A DNA stretch of 39,092 nucleotides. Source: an uncultured Eubacteriales bacterium. GTDB lineage: Bacteria > Bacillota > Clostridia > Lachnospirales > Lachnospiraceae. The position numbers were made by a program, and so were the translations under genes. The stretch lies in assembly GCA_900314565.1 (NCBI GenBank), contig OMVU01000002.1, forward strand, positions 1 to 39,092, given 5' to 3'. The notes below the pieces were generated by a model that was not told the origin of the DNA, did not search any database, and worked only from the letters and a program-made list of their open reading frames with translations. Position 1 is the stretch's first letter. Each line of letters starts with the position of its first letter. Of the stretch, positions 7,201-14,998 are shown in pieces.

Positions 7201-9213
7201 TTAATCAGTACCGGTCTGATTCTTCCTTCGCCTTCCCGTGCCGGCCGCCGGCTTTGTGTAGAACTTCGCTGCCGCGTCATAGGCTGCCCTGAGCGCGATC
7301 TGGTTATTGAGTCCCTTTACTCCCTCAGTCCGCCTCGCGATAAATCCCGTAAGCTTCTCCATATACTCATCCGTCGTAATGTTCCCCTCTGCGACGCCCG
7401 TAAGTCCTTTCTCCCAGCTCGCCGTGAGCTCCGGATTCAGGAGAGGCCGAATCGAGGCGTTCACAGTGTCATAGACCATCTCGCCCAGAAGCTCAGGTGT
7501 TATGACCTGCGTCTTTTTGTTGAGCTTCAGATAGCGGATGTTGATCAGCTTTTTGAGGATCTCCGCCCTCGTCGCGGAAGTCCCGATCCCGGAACTTTTG
7601 ATCATCTCCCGAAGGCTCTCGTCCTCGATCAGCTGACCGGCATTTTCCATCGCAAGGATCATGGAGCCGGATGTATAGCGCTTCGGCGGAGAGGTCTCCC
7701 CCTCGCGGATACTCAGCGAATCGACAGGGAGGATCTCTCCCTTCTTCAGCTTTTTGAGACGGTTCTCCGTATCCTCGCCTTCTTTTTTCTCGCCCCCGTT
7801 CACACGAAGCCATCCTTCTTTTACCAGGACTTTCGAATTCGCGTAAAAATTCTCCTTTCCGAGCCCGATCGTGACGGCTGTCTTATCATACTCGGCAGGC
7901 GGATAAAAGATCGCGAGAAATCTTCTTGCTATTGTATCATAAACCTTAGCCGCTGTAGGAGATAAACTGCGAAGATTCTGCAGTCCCGAACCGGTGGGAA
8001 TGATCGCATAGTGGTCCGTGATTGCCTTATCGTTCGTATACCGGCTGTTCCCGATCGACTGCCATGCCGACCCGGCGAGAACTTCCTGCGCAAAGTCTGC
8101 GATCTGCGGAGCTTCTCCGGGACCGGCAGTGCCAAGCTTTGCCAGTCCGTTCAGGTTCCGCGAGATCTCCTTGGCCACCGCGGACGAGAGCACACGGGCA
8201 TCTGTTCTCGGGTAGGTCGTGAGCTTCTTCTCGTAAAGCTCCTGCGCGATCTGAAGCGTCTGGTCGGGAGAGATCCTGAACATTTTGGAGCAGTCATTCT
8301 GCAGCTCCGCAAGGTTGTAGAGCATGGGCGGATTTTTCTTCTCCTTCTTCCGGCTGACACTCAGGACATGCCCCTCATACGGATCTGTCTCTTTCAGCAT
8401 GCGGATGAACTCCTCCGCATCCTCTTTCTTCCTGAACCCATTGTCCTTATAGAGCTTCGGGAGGAGCGGGCTTTTCGGATCCGCCTTCCACTCCGCCTCG
8501 ATGCCTCCGAAAACGCCGATGATCCTGTAGAATGGCGTTTTCACGAACTCCCGGATCTCCCGCTCTCTGCGGACGACCATCCCGAGAACACAGGTCATGA
8601 CACGGCCGACTGCGACGGCCTGCCATTTTCCGCCGAGGTAATTCGTGATCGTATTGCCATACTTGAGCGTCAGGACGCGGGAAAAGTTAATTCCCATAAG
8701 GTAGTCTTCCTTGGCCCTGAGATAGGCGGAGTCGCTCAGCGAATCGTACGCTGAGAGCGGCTTTGCCTCCCGGATGCCGCGCGCGATCTCCTCGTCAGTG
8801 AAGGAATCGATCCAGACACGCCGTCTGTCCTTTTTCGCGACGCAGGGATCGGACATCATCTCGGTAAGACGGTAAATGTACTCTCCCTCCCGCCCGGAGT
8901 CGGTGCATACATAAATGGTCCCGACGTCCTCCCTGGCGAGCAGCCGGCTGACAGTCTGGAACTGTTTTGCCACTGCGGGAATGATCTCATATTTGAATTG
9001 ATCCGGCAGGAAGGGCAGGGTGTCAAGGCTCCATTTTTTATACTTTATGTCATATTTTTCCGGGTAGCTCATCGTGACGAGATGCCCGACGCACCACGTC
9101 ACGATATGGGATCCGGATTCGACATAGCCGTCGCGCCGCGGACCGCCGACGCCCAGAGCGCGGGCGAATTCAAGGGCAACGCTGGGTTTCTCCGCTATAA
9201 AAAGTGATTTCAT
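7201..9213 (-). CDS. topB: DNA topoisomerase III
   Basis: A type IA topoisomerase of 670 residues from the chosen start; it relaxes negative supercoils and decatenates DNA. The TOPRIM domain starts at MKSLFIAEKPS and carries TDSGREGEYIYR at about 104-115. The catalytic tyrosine is in LTTYPRTDARV (about Tyr333). KRYTSGSMILAMENAG and SGIGTSATRAEIL are conserved motifs of TopB. The C-terminal zinc ribbons of TopA are absent, as usual for Firmicutes TopB. The frame is open to 9369, but the family begins at MKSL; no clear Shine-Dalgarno is seen there, and ATG at 9237 is an alternative. It is preceded by asd, with a strong hairpin in the gap. Confidence 0.93.
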   Translation of the reverse strand: MKSLFIAEKPSVALEFARALGVGGPRRDGYVESGSHIVTWCVGHLVTMSYPEKYDIKYKKWSLDTLPFLPDQFKYEIIPAVAKQFQTVSRLLAREDVGTIYVCTDSGREGEYIYRLTEMMSDPCVAKKDRRRVWIDSFTDEEIARGIREAKPLSAYDSLSDSAYLRAKEDYLMGINFSRVLTLKYGNTITNYLGGKWQAVAVGRVMTCVLGMVVRREREIREFVKTPFYRIIGVFGGIEAEWKADPKSPLLPKLYKDNGFRKKEDAEEFIRMLKETDPYEGHVLSVSRKKEKKNPPMLYNLAELQNDCSKMFRISPDQTLQIAQELYEKKLTTYPRTDARVLSSAVAKEISRNLNGLAKLGTAGPGEAPQIADFAQEVLAGSAWQSIGNSRYTNDKAITDHYAIIPTGSGLQNLRSLSPTAAKVYDTIARRFLAIFYPPAEYDKTAVTIGLGKENFYANSKVLVKEGWLRVNGGEKKEGEDTENRLKKLKKGEILPVDSLSIREGETSPPKRYTSGSMILAMENAGQLIEDESLREMIKSSGIGTSATRAEILKKLINIRYLKLNKKTQVITPELLGEMVYDTVNASIRPLLNPELTASWEKGLTGVAEGNITTDEYMEKLTGFIARRTEGVKGLNNQIALRAAYDAAAKFYTKPAAGTGRRRKNQTGTD

Positions 9214-9246
9214 TTCTGCCAATGGATTTTTCCCCATAATCTGATA

Positions 9247-9277
9247 CAGGCAGAAGCGGACGGTCCGCTGCTGCCTG
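9247..9277. promoter_or_regulatory. Strong stem-loop between asd and topB
   Basis: The arms CAGGCAGAAGCGGAC and GTCCGCTGCTGCCTG pair over 15 positions with a single mismatch. It sits 46 bases after the asd stop and 34 bases before the topB start. No T-run follows on the minus strand, so it may act as a processing or attenuation structure between the two genes. Confidence 0.5.
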
Positions 9278-9323
9278 TCATAAAGTCCATTACGTAACGC
9301 TGCTATTAGATATTTTCCTGGTT

Positions 9324-10409
9324 TTATTTCGCTGCAATGTATCCGAGCGCTGTCAGCATCTCGGCACACTCGACCGCACCGCCGGCCGCGCCGCGCAGCG
9401 TATTGTGGGACAGACCCACGAACTTATAATCAAAGATCGTATCCTCTCTGAGACGGCCGATCGATACGCCCATACCGCCCTCAAAATCGACGTCGGCAAG
9501 GACCTGCGGACGGTTGTCCTCCTCGAGATACTGGACGAACTGCTTCGGTGCATGCGGGAGTTTAAGCTCCTGCGGCTTTCCGCTGAAGTTCACAAGACGG
9601 TCGATCAGCTCTTCCTTCGTCGGCTTCTTTGCGAAGCTCACGGATACGGCTGCTGTATGTCCGTTCAGAACCGGAACGCGGATGCACTGCGCAGAGATGA
9701 GCGGCGCTTCCGCACGGACGATCTCACCGCCCTCAATATGGCCGAGGACCTTGAGCGGCTCGAGCTCAGACTTCTCTTCCTCGCCGCCGATATACGGAAT
9801 GATATTTCCGACCATCTCCGGCCAGTCCGCAAATGTCTTTCCCGCACCGGAAATTGCCTGATATGTACAGACAGAGACCTTTGTCGGCTCAAATTCCTTC
9901 CATGCCGCAAGACATGCGATATAGCTCTGGATCGAGCAGTTCGGCTTGACGGCGATGAAACCGCGCTTTGTGCCGAGGCGTTTCTTCTGGGCTTCGATGA
10001 TCTCAAAATGCTCGCAGTTGATCTCCGGGATCACCATGGGGACATCCGGTGTCCAGCGATGCGCGCTGTTGTTGGAGACGACCGGTGTCTCGGACTTCGC
10101 GTACAGATCCTCGATCGCGCGGATCTCTTCCTTGGACATGTTCACTGCGGAAAATACAAAATCAACATCCGCCGCGATCGAGTCTACCTCGTCGATGTTG
10201 CGGACGACCATGTTCTTTACCTTCTCAGGCATCGGTGTATCCATTTTCCACTTTCCGCCGACTGCCTCCTCATACGTCTTCCCTGCGCTCCGGCTGCTCG
10301 CCGCGAGGACGCAGATCTCATACCAGGGGTGCTCGGAAAGCAGTGTGATAAAGCGCTGCCCGACCATACCGGTTGCTCCAAGAATACCCACTCTCAATTT
10401 TTCACTCAT
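9324..10409 (-). CDS. asd: Aspartate-semialdehyde dehydrogenase (fungal/archaeal-type subfamily)
   Basis: A 361-residue enzyme that reduces aspartyl phosphate to aspartate semialdehyde with NADPH, the branch to lysine/diaminopimelate, threonine and methionine. The N-terminal Rossmann motif is GILGATGMVGQRF (8-20). Catalytic Cys158 lies in VKPNCSIQ and His251 in VLNGHTAAV. The length and the PNCSIQ form fit the archaeal/fungal-type branch rather than the E. coli type. The start is at MSEKLRV because GGAGG lies 8 bases upstream; the frame extends five codons further. It follows argH by only 30 bases, so the two are probably co-transcribed. Confidence 0.95.
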   Translation of the reverse strand: MSEKLRVGILGATGMVGQRFITLLSEHPWYEICVLAASSRSAGKTYEEAVGGKWKMDTPMPEKVKNMVVRNIDEVDSIAADVDFVFSAVNMSKEEIRAIEDLYAKSETPVVSNNSAHRWTPDVPMVIPEINCEHFEIIEAQKKRLGTKRGFIAVKPNCSIQSYIACLAAWKEFEPTKVSVCTYQAISGAGKTFADWPEMVGNIIPYIGGEEEKSELEPLKVLGHIEGGEIVRAEAPLISAQCIRVPVLNGHTAAVSVSFAKKPTKEELIDRLVNFSGKPQELKLPHAPKQFVQYLEEDNRPQVLADVDFEGGMGVSIGRLREDTIFDYKFVGLSHNTLRGAAGGAVECAEMLTALGYIAAK

Positions 10410-10439
10410 AACACTTACCTCCACTCCACTGCCTTAAAT

Positions 10440-11819
10440 TCAGGCTCTCGCTTTATCAAGGAATGCACTGCAGGCTGCCAGCTCTTCTGACATCGCGCCG
10501 GGCGCTCCTTTTGTCATCCTCTTTCCGACACAGGTCTCAAGAGAAATGGCTTCGTAAATATCCTCCTCGAAAACATCGGATTCTTTTTTCCAGTCTTCAA
10601 GAGGAAGCTCGTCCATCGGAATATCCTTCTCTATACAGGTAAGGACCAGTCTTCCGATAATACTGTGCGCGTCCCTGAACGGGACGCCCTTTCTCACAAG
10701 ATAATCCGCGGCATCCGTGGCGTTGATAAATCCGCCGCAGGCGGATCTTGCCATCCGCTTCTCATTGAAGCGGCCGGTCGCAAGCATTCCGCTCATGAGA
10801 TGGATGCATCCCTTCGTCGTGTCGATCGCATCGAAGGTCATCTCCTTGTCCTCCTGCATATCCTTATTATATGCGAGAGGGATCCCCTTCATAACGGTGA
10901 GCATTGCGCTGAGCGCCCCGTAGACACGACCTGTCTTCCCGCGGATGAGCTCCGCGATATCCGGATTCTTCTTCTGCGGCATGATGCTGCTTCCCGTCGC
11001 GTAGGTATCGTCGAGCTCCAGGAACCGGTACTCGTTGGAATTCCAGATGATGATCTCCTCAGAGAGCCGGGAAAGATGCATCATGACGGTCGCCAGAGCA
11101 CTGAGATACTCGATGACATAGTCTCTGTCCGAGACGCCGTCCATGGAATTGTCGCAGGCGCGGTCAAAGCCGAGCAGCTTGGCGGTGTACTCGCGGTCGA
11201 GCGGATAGGTCGTCCCCGCAAGCGCGCCGCTCCCGAGCGGACACACATTCATGCGGGACCGGATCGAGAGCATCCGCTCATAGTCTCTCCTGAACATCTC
11301 GAAATACGCTCCCATATGGTGGGCGAGCGTAACAGGCTGCGCCTTCTGGAGATGGGTAAAGCCCGGCATATAGGTGCGGACATTGTCCTTCATGATGTGA
11401 AAGACCGTCTCAAGGAGTTCCAGGAGGAGCTCCGCCGTCTCATCGACCTCATCGCGGATATACAGCCTCATGTCGAGCGCGACCTGGTCATTGCGGCTCC
11501 TGCCCGTGTGCAGCTTCTTACCAGCGTCCCCGATCCGTTCTGTCAACACAGCCTCGACAAAGGAGTGGATATCTTCACAGGTATCATCTATGACAAGCTC
11601 TCCACTCTCGACATCCTGCTCGATTCCCTGCAGTCCGTCGAGGATCTGATCTCTTTCTTCCTCCGTCAGGATCCCGCACTTTGCCAGCATCTTTACATGC
11701 GCGCGGCTTCCGCGCACGTCCTGCTTAAAAAATCTCCTGTCAAAGCCGATCGACTGATTAAAGCTGTATACCAGCTGGTCAGTCTCTTTTGTGAACCGTC
11801 CGCCCCAAAGCTTGGCCAT
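10440..11819 (-). CDS. argH: Argininosuccinate lyase
   Basis: A 459-residue member of the fumarase/aspartase superfamily that splits argininosuccinate into arginine and fumarate, the last step of arginine synthesis. The N-terminal LWGGRFTKETD and HTGRSRNDQVALD (104-116) are diagnostic; GFTHLQKAQP carries the general-acid/base His156 region, and the signature GSSIMPQKKNPD (276-287) contains the flexible-loop serine. Length is normal. GGGGG precedes the ATG by six bases. No argG is nearby. A set of ATGCAAAC direct repeats lies immediately upstream and may be a regulator site. Confidence 0.97.
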   Translation of the reverse strand: MAKLWGGRFTKETDQLVYSFNQSIGFDRRFFKQDVRGSRAHVKMLAKCGILTEEERDQILDGLQGIEQDVESGELVIDDTCEDIHSFVEAVLTERIGDAGKKLHTGRSRNDQVALDMRLYIRDEVDETAELLLELLETVFHIMKDNVRTYMPGFTHLQKAQPVTLAHHMGAYFEMFRRDYERMLSIRSRMNVCPLGSGALAGTTYPLDREYTAKLLGFDRACDNSMDGVSDRDYVIEYLSALATVMMHLSRLSEEIIIWNSNEYRFLELDDTYATGSSIMPQKKNPDIAELIRGKTGRVYGALSAMLTVMKGIPLAYNKDMQEDKEMTFDAIDTTKGCIHLMSGMLATGRFNEKRMARSACGGFINATDAADYLVRKGVPFRDAHSIIGRLVLTCIEKDIPMDELPLEDWKKESDVFEEDIYEAISLETCVGKRMTKGAPGAMSEELAACSAFLDKARA

Positions 11820-11831
11820 AAAAACCCCCTA

Positions 11832-11883
11832 ATGCAAACGCTGTTTATTTCACTGATGCAAACAATGCAAACACTGCTTATTT
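11832..11883. promoter_or_regulatory. ATGCAAAC direct repeats upstream of argH
   Basis: ATGCAAAC occurs at 11832-11839, 11856-11863 and 11865-11872. The first and third are followed by CTGTTTATTT and ACTGCTTATTT-like tails, giving two 19-base repeats that match at 16 positions. They lie 13-64 bases before the argH start, where an arginine-responsive or other repressor could bind. Identity of the regulator is not known. Confidence 0.4.
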
Positions 11884-11925
11884 AAAATTCATCATTCCCG
11901 AAAGGTGAACTTTCAGCAACTGACT

Positions 11926-12555
11926 TCAAAGTTTAGCACAATCGTCCTGCTTTGAAAAGACACAGCCGCAGTAATTCTGTCTGTAAAGCCCGTATTCCTT
12001 CGAGAGTTCGATTGAGCGCGCGTATCCGCCCTTCTTCTTAAAATCTGTCGGAAGCCACCTGACCCCGTATTCCTCTCCGAGACGCATGCCGATCTCATTT
12101 AATTTTTCCGCATTCTTGAGCGGGCTGATCGTCAGAGTCGTCGTGAAGAAGTCAAATCCTCCCTCCGCCGCAATTCGGGCAGCTTCGCCAAGGCGGAGCG
12201 CAAAGCAGCGGAAACACCGCTCCCCGCCCTCCGGACAGTCGGAAAGCCCCCTTGCGATCTCAAAGAATTTCTCCGGCTCATAGCGCCCGCGCACAAATTT
12301 TACTTCGTGCAGATGCGGCTGTTCCCGGATCAGCCGCCAAAGCTCCTCCTCCCTCTTTACATACTCCCCGCGCTCCGTGATGTTCGGATTATAGTAGAGA
12401 TCCGTTATGTCAAAATACTGTGACAGATACTCAAGACAGTAGGAACTGCAGGGAGCGCAGCAGCTGTGGAGAAGGAGAGTCGGGACCGTATGCGTCTCTT
12501 CATTTTTCCGGATGATCTTTTCGAGCTCCTTCTGATAGTTGATTTTATTCGCCAT
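11926..12555 (-). CDS. queH: Epoxyqueuosine reductase QueH
   Basis: A 209-residue protein (DUF208) that reduces epoxyqueuosine to queuosine in tRNA; it is a non-orthologous replacement for QueG. Visible cysteines: HSCCAPCSSYC (Cys32, 33, 36), CPEGGERCFRCF (Cys107, 114, 117) and YCGC (Cys196, 198), matching the family's iron-sulfur and metal ligands. The start is taken at MANKINYQKE by family alignment, although no good Shine-Dalgarno precedes it; AAAGGAG further up serves a GTG in another frame. A promoter TTGGTT-17-TATCAT on the minus strand (12637-12665) overlaps the divergent thioesterase promoter region. Confidence 0.92.
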   Translation of the reverse strand: MANKINYQKELEKIIRKNEETHTVPTLLLHSCCAPCSSYCLEYLSQYFDITDLYYNPNITERGEYVKREEELWRLIREQPHLHEVKFVRGRYEPEKFFEIARGLSDCPEGGERCFRCFALRLGEAARIAAEGGFDFFTTTLTISPLKNAEKLNEIGMRLGEEYGVRWLPTDFKKKGGYARSIELSKEYGLYRQNYCGCVFSKQDDCAKL

Positions 12556-12636
12556 CGTATATTCAGACGGGACCGCCCGTCCGCACAAAAAAGGCGGGCC
12601 CGCACAAACTCCTTTTATTTCTTTATGAACTCTGCT

Positions 12637-12665
12637 ATGATAAGCCTCAAAAAGTATACAACCAA
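12637..12665 (-). promoter_or_regulatory. queH promoter, overlapping a divergent -10
   Basis: On the minus strand TTGGTT and TATCAT are separated by 17 bases. On the plus strand TATGAT at 12636-12641 could be the -10 of the thioesterase gene, so the two start points would be back to back. Confidence 0.5.
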
Positions 12666-12692
12666 TCATGGATTTTGGAAAGGCACATAAAC

Positions 12693-13166
12693 ATGGACGT
12701 TCTGAAAAGAGCACAGGAAATATTCGGAAATGATCACTACGCGACGGATGCCTGCGGCATCGTCATCGAGGAGGCCTCGGACGGGCATGCGGTCGTGTCC
12801 ATTGAGCTGGAAGGAAAGCATAAAAACGCGGTCGGGCAGGTCATGGGCGCTGTCTACTTCACGCTTGCGGATTTTGCCTTCGCCGTCGCCTCGAATTACG
12901 ACCGCCCGATGACGGTCACCCTGCAAAGCTCCATGACCTTTATGAACGCCTGCCGGGGCAGCAGGGTAAGCGCCGTTGCAGAACGCATCTCCGAAGGCGG
13001 GAGCACCTGCTTTTTCGAGGTCAGCGTGCGCGATGAGCTCGGCACTCCGCTTGCCGGAGCGCAGGTCACAGGCCACAAAATGCGTCCCCGTTTTCCCCAT
13101 GGGGAAGGCGTGGAGGATCCGTATGCGGAGCAGGCTTATCTCATGAGCCGGGTAATGCACACCTGA
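12693..13166 (+). CDS. PaaI-type hotdog-fold thioesterase
   Basis: A 157-residue single hotdog domain. The motif GKHKNAVGQVMGAVYFTLAD resembles the PaaI/YbgC-like catalytic region (here N-A-V-G-Q-V-M-G-A in place of N.HG..HGG), followed by FAFAVASN and VTLQSSMTFMNACRGSRVSA, the typical central strands. Members hydrolyse acyl-CoA thioesters; the substrate is unknown. The canonical HGG is replaced by MGA, so activity should not be assumed. The start is MDVLKRAQ with AAAGG upstream. It is divergent from queH and ends in a shared terminator with agcS. Confidence 0.85.
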   Translation: MDVLKRAQEIFGNDHYATDACGIVIEEASDGHAVVSIELEGKHKNAVGQVMGAVYFTLADFAFAVASNYDRPMTVTLQSSMTFMNACRGSRVSAVAERISEGGSTCFFEVSVRDELGTPLAGAQVTGHKMRPRFPHGEGVEDPYAEQAYLMSRVMHT

Positions 13167-13201
13167 TCATCCCGCGTGACGGTCCCCGCCGGGACCGGGT
13201 A

Positions 13202-13259
13202 TCACTTTGTGCGTATCTCACAGCTGAAGTCGCAAGTATTGCGCGATGAAGAATAAAAA
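13202..13259 (-). repeat. Short interspersed repeat, copy B
   Basis: Read on the minus strand it gives TTTATTCTTCATCGCGCAAT, ACTTGCGACTTCA, and ends CGCACAAAGTGA. It closely resembles copy A at 3671. It lies between the thioesterase stop and the shared terminator. Confidence 0.45.
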
Positions 13260-13312
13260 CCCCGCAGCAGACAGATCTTCCTTTTCAAAAGATCCGCCCG
13301 CTGCGGGTTTTC
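13256..13312. terminator. Bidirectional terminator, thioesterase/agcS
   Basis: AAAACCCCGCAGC on the left and GCTGCGGGTTTTC on the right form an 8-base GC stem flanked by A and T runs, so it can end transcripts in both directions. Confidence 0.75.
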
Positions 13313-13405
13313 TTTCCTGTAAAAGACTGCCGGAACATCCTTTCCGCGCCGCTCCTTCATCAGGAACTTACTTCACGGAAACTCTGCGCCGGATTTCCTG
13401 TTCTC

Positions 13406-14869
13406 TTACTGAGCAGCTGCCTTCTTTCTTCTCTTCTTTCTCTTCTTCGGAGCGTCGCTGCTGCTCTTCCATGTCATGACAAGATCAGCCGGAATCCCGA
13501 TGCGTTCTGCAGTGAACTTCGGATTGAGTCCCTTTCTCTTCTGCCTCTCATAGTCATTCAGCGCACCGATCGCGTACTTTGAGAAGATCACGCAGGCCGG
13601 CAGGTTGATGATCGTCATGCCGCCCATTGTAATATCGGCAACTGCCCAGACAGCCTCCATCTTGAGCAAAGCCCCGACAAAGATCACAACGACGCAGGCG
13701 ATATAGAACATGTTCATGAACCGTTTGGACGGTATCTTCTTGTTGTTCATGAAGGCAAGCGCGTTATCACAGTAATAAAGATTTCCGAGCAGTGTCGTGA
13801 ACGCAAAGAGGATCATGGCAAGCGTGATGAAGACCGGTCCGGTCTTTCCCAGTACCGAGGAAATCGCGTTCTGTACATACGGAGCGCCGGCGACTTCCTT
13901 CGTGTGGGCGACGCCCGTGCTGAGGCACATGAGCGCTGTCGCCGTGCAGAGAAGCATCGTATCGATATAGACAGAGATCGTCTGAACGAGACCCTGCTTC
14001 ACAGGATGCGAGACATCCGCAGACGCGGAAGCGTTCGGTGCGGAGCCGACGCCCGCCTCGTTGGAAAAGAGACCGCGCTTAATACCGAGGACCAGACAGG
14101 AACCGGCGATTCCTCCGAAAATCGCCTTGAAGTTGAATGCATCCGTGAAGATATCCACGAACATGGCCGGGATGTTCTTAATATTCAGAATAAGCACAAG
14201 CAGAGAAAGAAGAACATACAGGATGCCCATCACGGGAACGACAACTTCCGTGAGGTGCACGATCCTCTTCCCGCCGCCCATCAGGCAGTATCCTGTCAGA
14301 AGGGCGAGGACAGCTCCGACAGCGATCTTCGTCCAATGACCGTACCAGCTGTAGGCCATAAAGGTGGACTGCAAATTGTAGGAGGCAAGCAGATTGAAAC
14401 CGAATGCGTATGTCAGGATCAGGAACAGGCTGAAAATGAAAGCCGGCACCCTTGAATGCATCGCCATCTCGATATAGTAGGCAGGTCCTCCGTAATATCC
14501 CCCATCCTTATCCACGCGCTTGAAAATCTGGGCAAGCGTACTTTCCATAAATGCGGAAGCCGCGCCGATGATACACATGACCCACATCCAGAAGACCGAG
14601 CCCGCTCCTCCGAGGCAGATCGCTGTAGCGACGCCGACGATATTTCCCGTACCGACACGGGATGCGGTAGAGACCATGAGAGCCTGAAAAGAGGATACCG
14701 TCTTCTTTCCGGCAGGCGGCTCAAGGATCAGTCTGCAGGCTTCCCCGAACAGTCTCAGCTGTACAAAACGGGTCCGGACCGTAAAATAGAGACCAGCCGC
14801 GGCCATAATGATAATCAGGATCGGTGCGTACAAAAAGTTATCGATCGATTCAAGTACTTGGGTTATCAT
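13406..14869 (-). CDS. agcS: Sodium:alanine (AGCS family) symporter
   Basis: A 487-residue membrane transporter of the alanine/glycine:cation symporter family, with about eleven hydrophobic spans. Family marks: VRTRFVQLRLFGEA near residue 30, SSFQALMVSTASRVGTGNI (59-77) for ion and substrate binding, GGPAYYIE, and FSNEAGVGSAPNASA in the middle. The tail is strongly basic (KKRKKRRKKAAAQ). The ATG has GAGGAG upstream. It lies 129 bases downstream of dsdA on the same strand. AGCS proteins import L- and D-alanine, glycine and in some cases D-serine, so pairing with D-serine dehydratase suggests substrate supply for it. Confidence 0.93.
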   Translation of the reverse strand: MITQVLESIDNFLYAPILIIIMAAAGLYFTVRTRFVQLRLFGEACRLILEPPAGKKTVSSFQALMVSTASRVGTGNIVGVATAICLGGAGSVFWMWVMCIIGAASAFMESTLAQIFKRVDKDGGYYGGPAYYIEMAMHSRVPAFIFSLFLILTYAFGFNLLASYNLQSTFMAYSWYGHWTKIAVGAVLALLTGYCLMGGGKRIVHLTEVVVPVMGILYVLLSLLVLILNIKNIPAMFVDIFTDAFNFKAIFGGIAGSCLVLGIKRGLFSNEAGVGSAPNASASADVSHPVKQGLVQTISVYIDTMLLCTATALMCLSTGVAHTKEVAGAPYVQNAISSVLGKTGPVFITLAMILFAFTTLLGNLYYCDNALAFMNNKKIPSKRFMNMFYIACVVVIFVGALLKMEAVWAVADITMGGMTIINLPACVIFSKYAIGALNDYERQKRKGLNPKFTAERIGIPADLVMTWKSSSDAPKKRKKRRKKAAAQ

Positions 14870-14998
14870 CCTTTTTTCTCCTCTTTAAACATTGGTCCAT
14901 CTGCCCGGATCCGTTCGGATGCCGATTCCGCAGCCGCTCATGCTTCACACTCATGCTTCCCATTCGCGGGCGTGATCCGGCTCCGTTTCTTTGATTCC

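Noticed and set aside
12556-12692. preQ1 riboswitch upstream of queH
   Set aside because: No sequence resembling the small preQ1 aptamers is visible between the promoter and the start codon.
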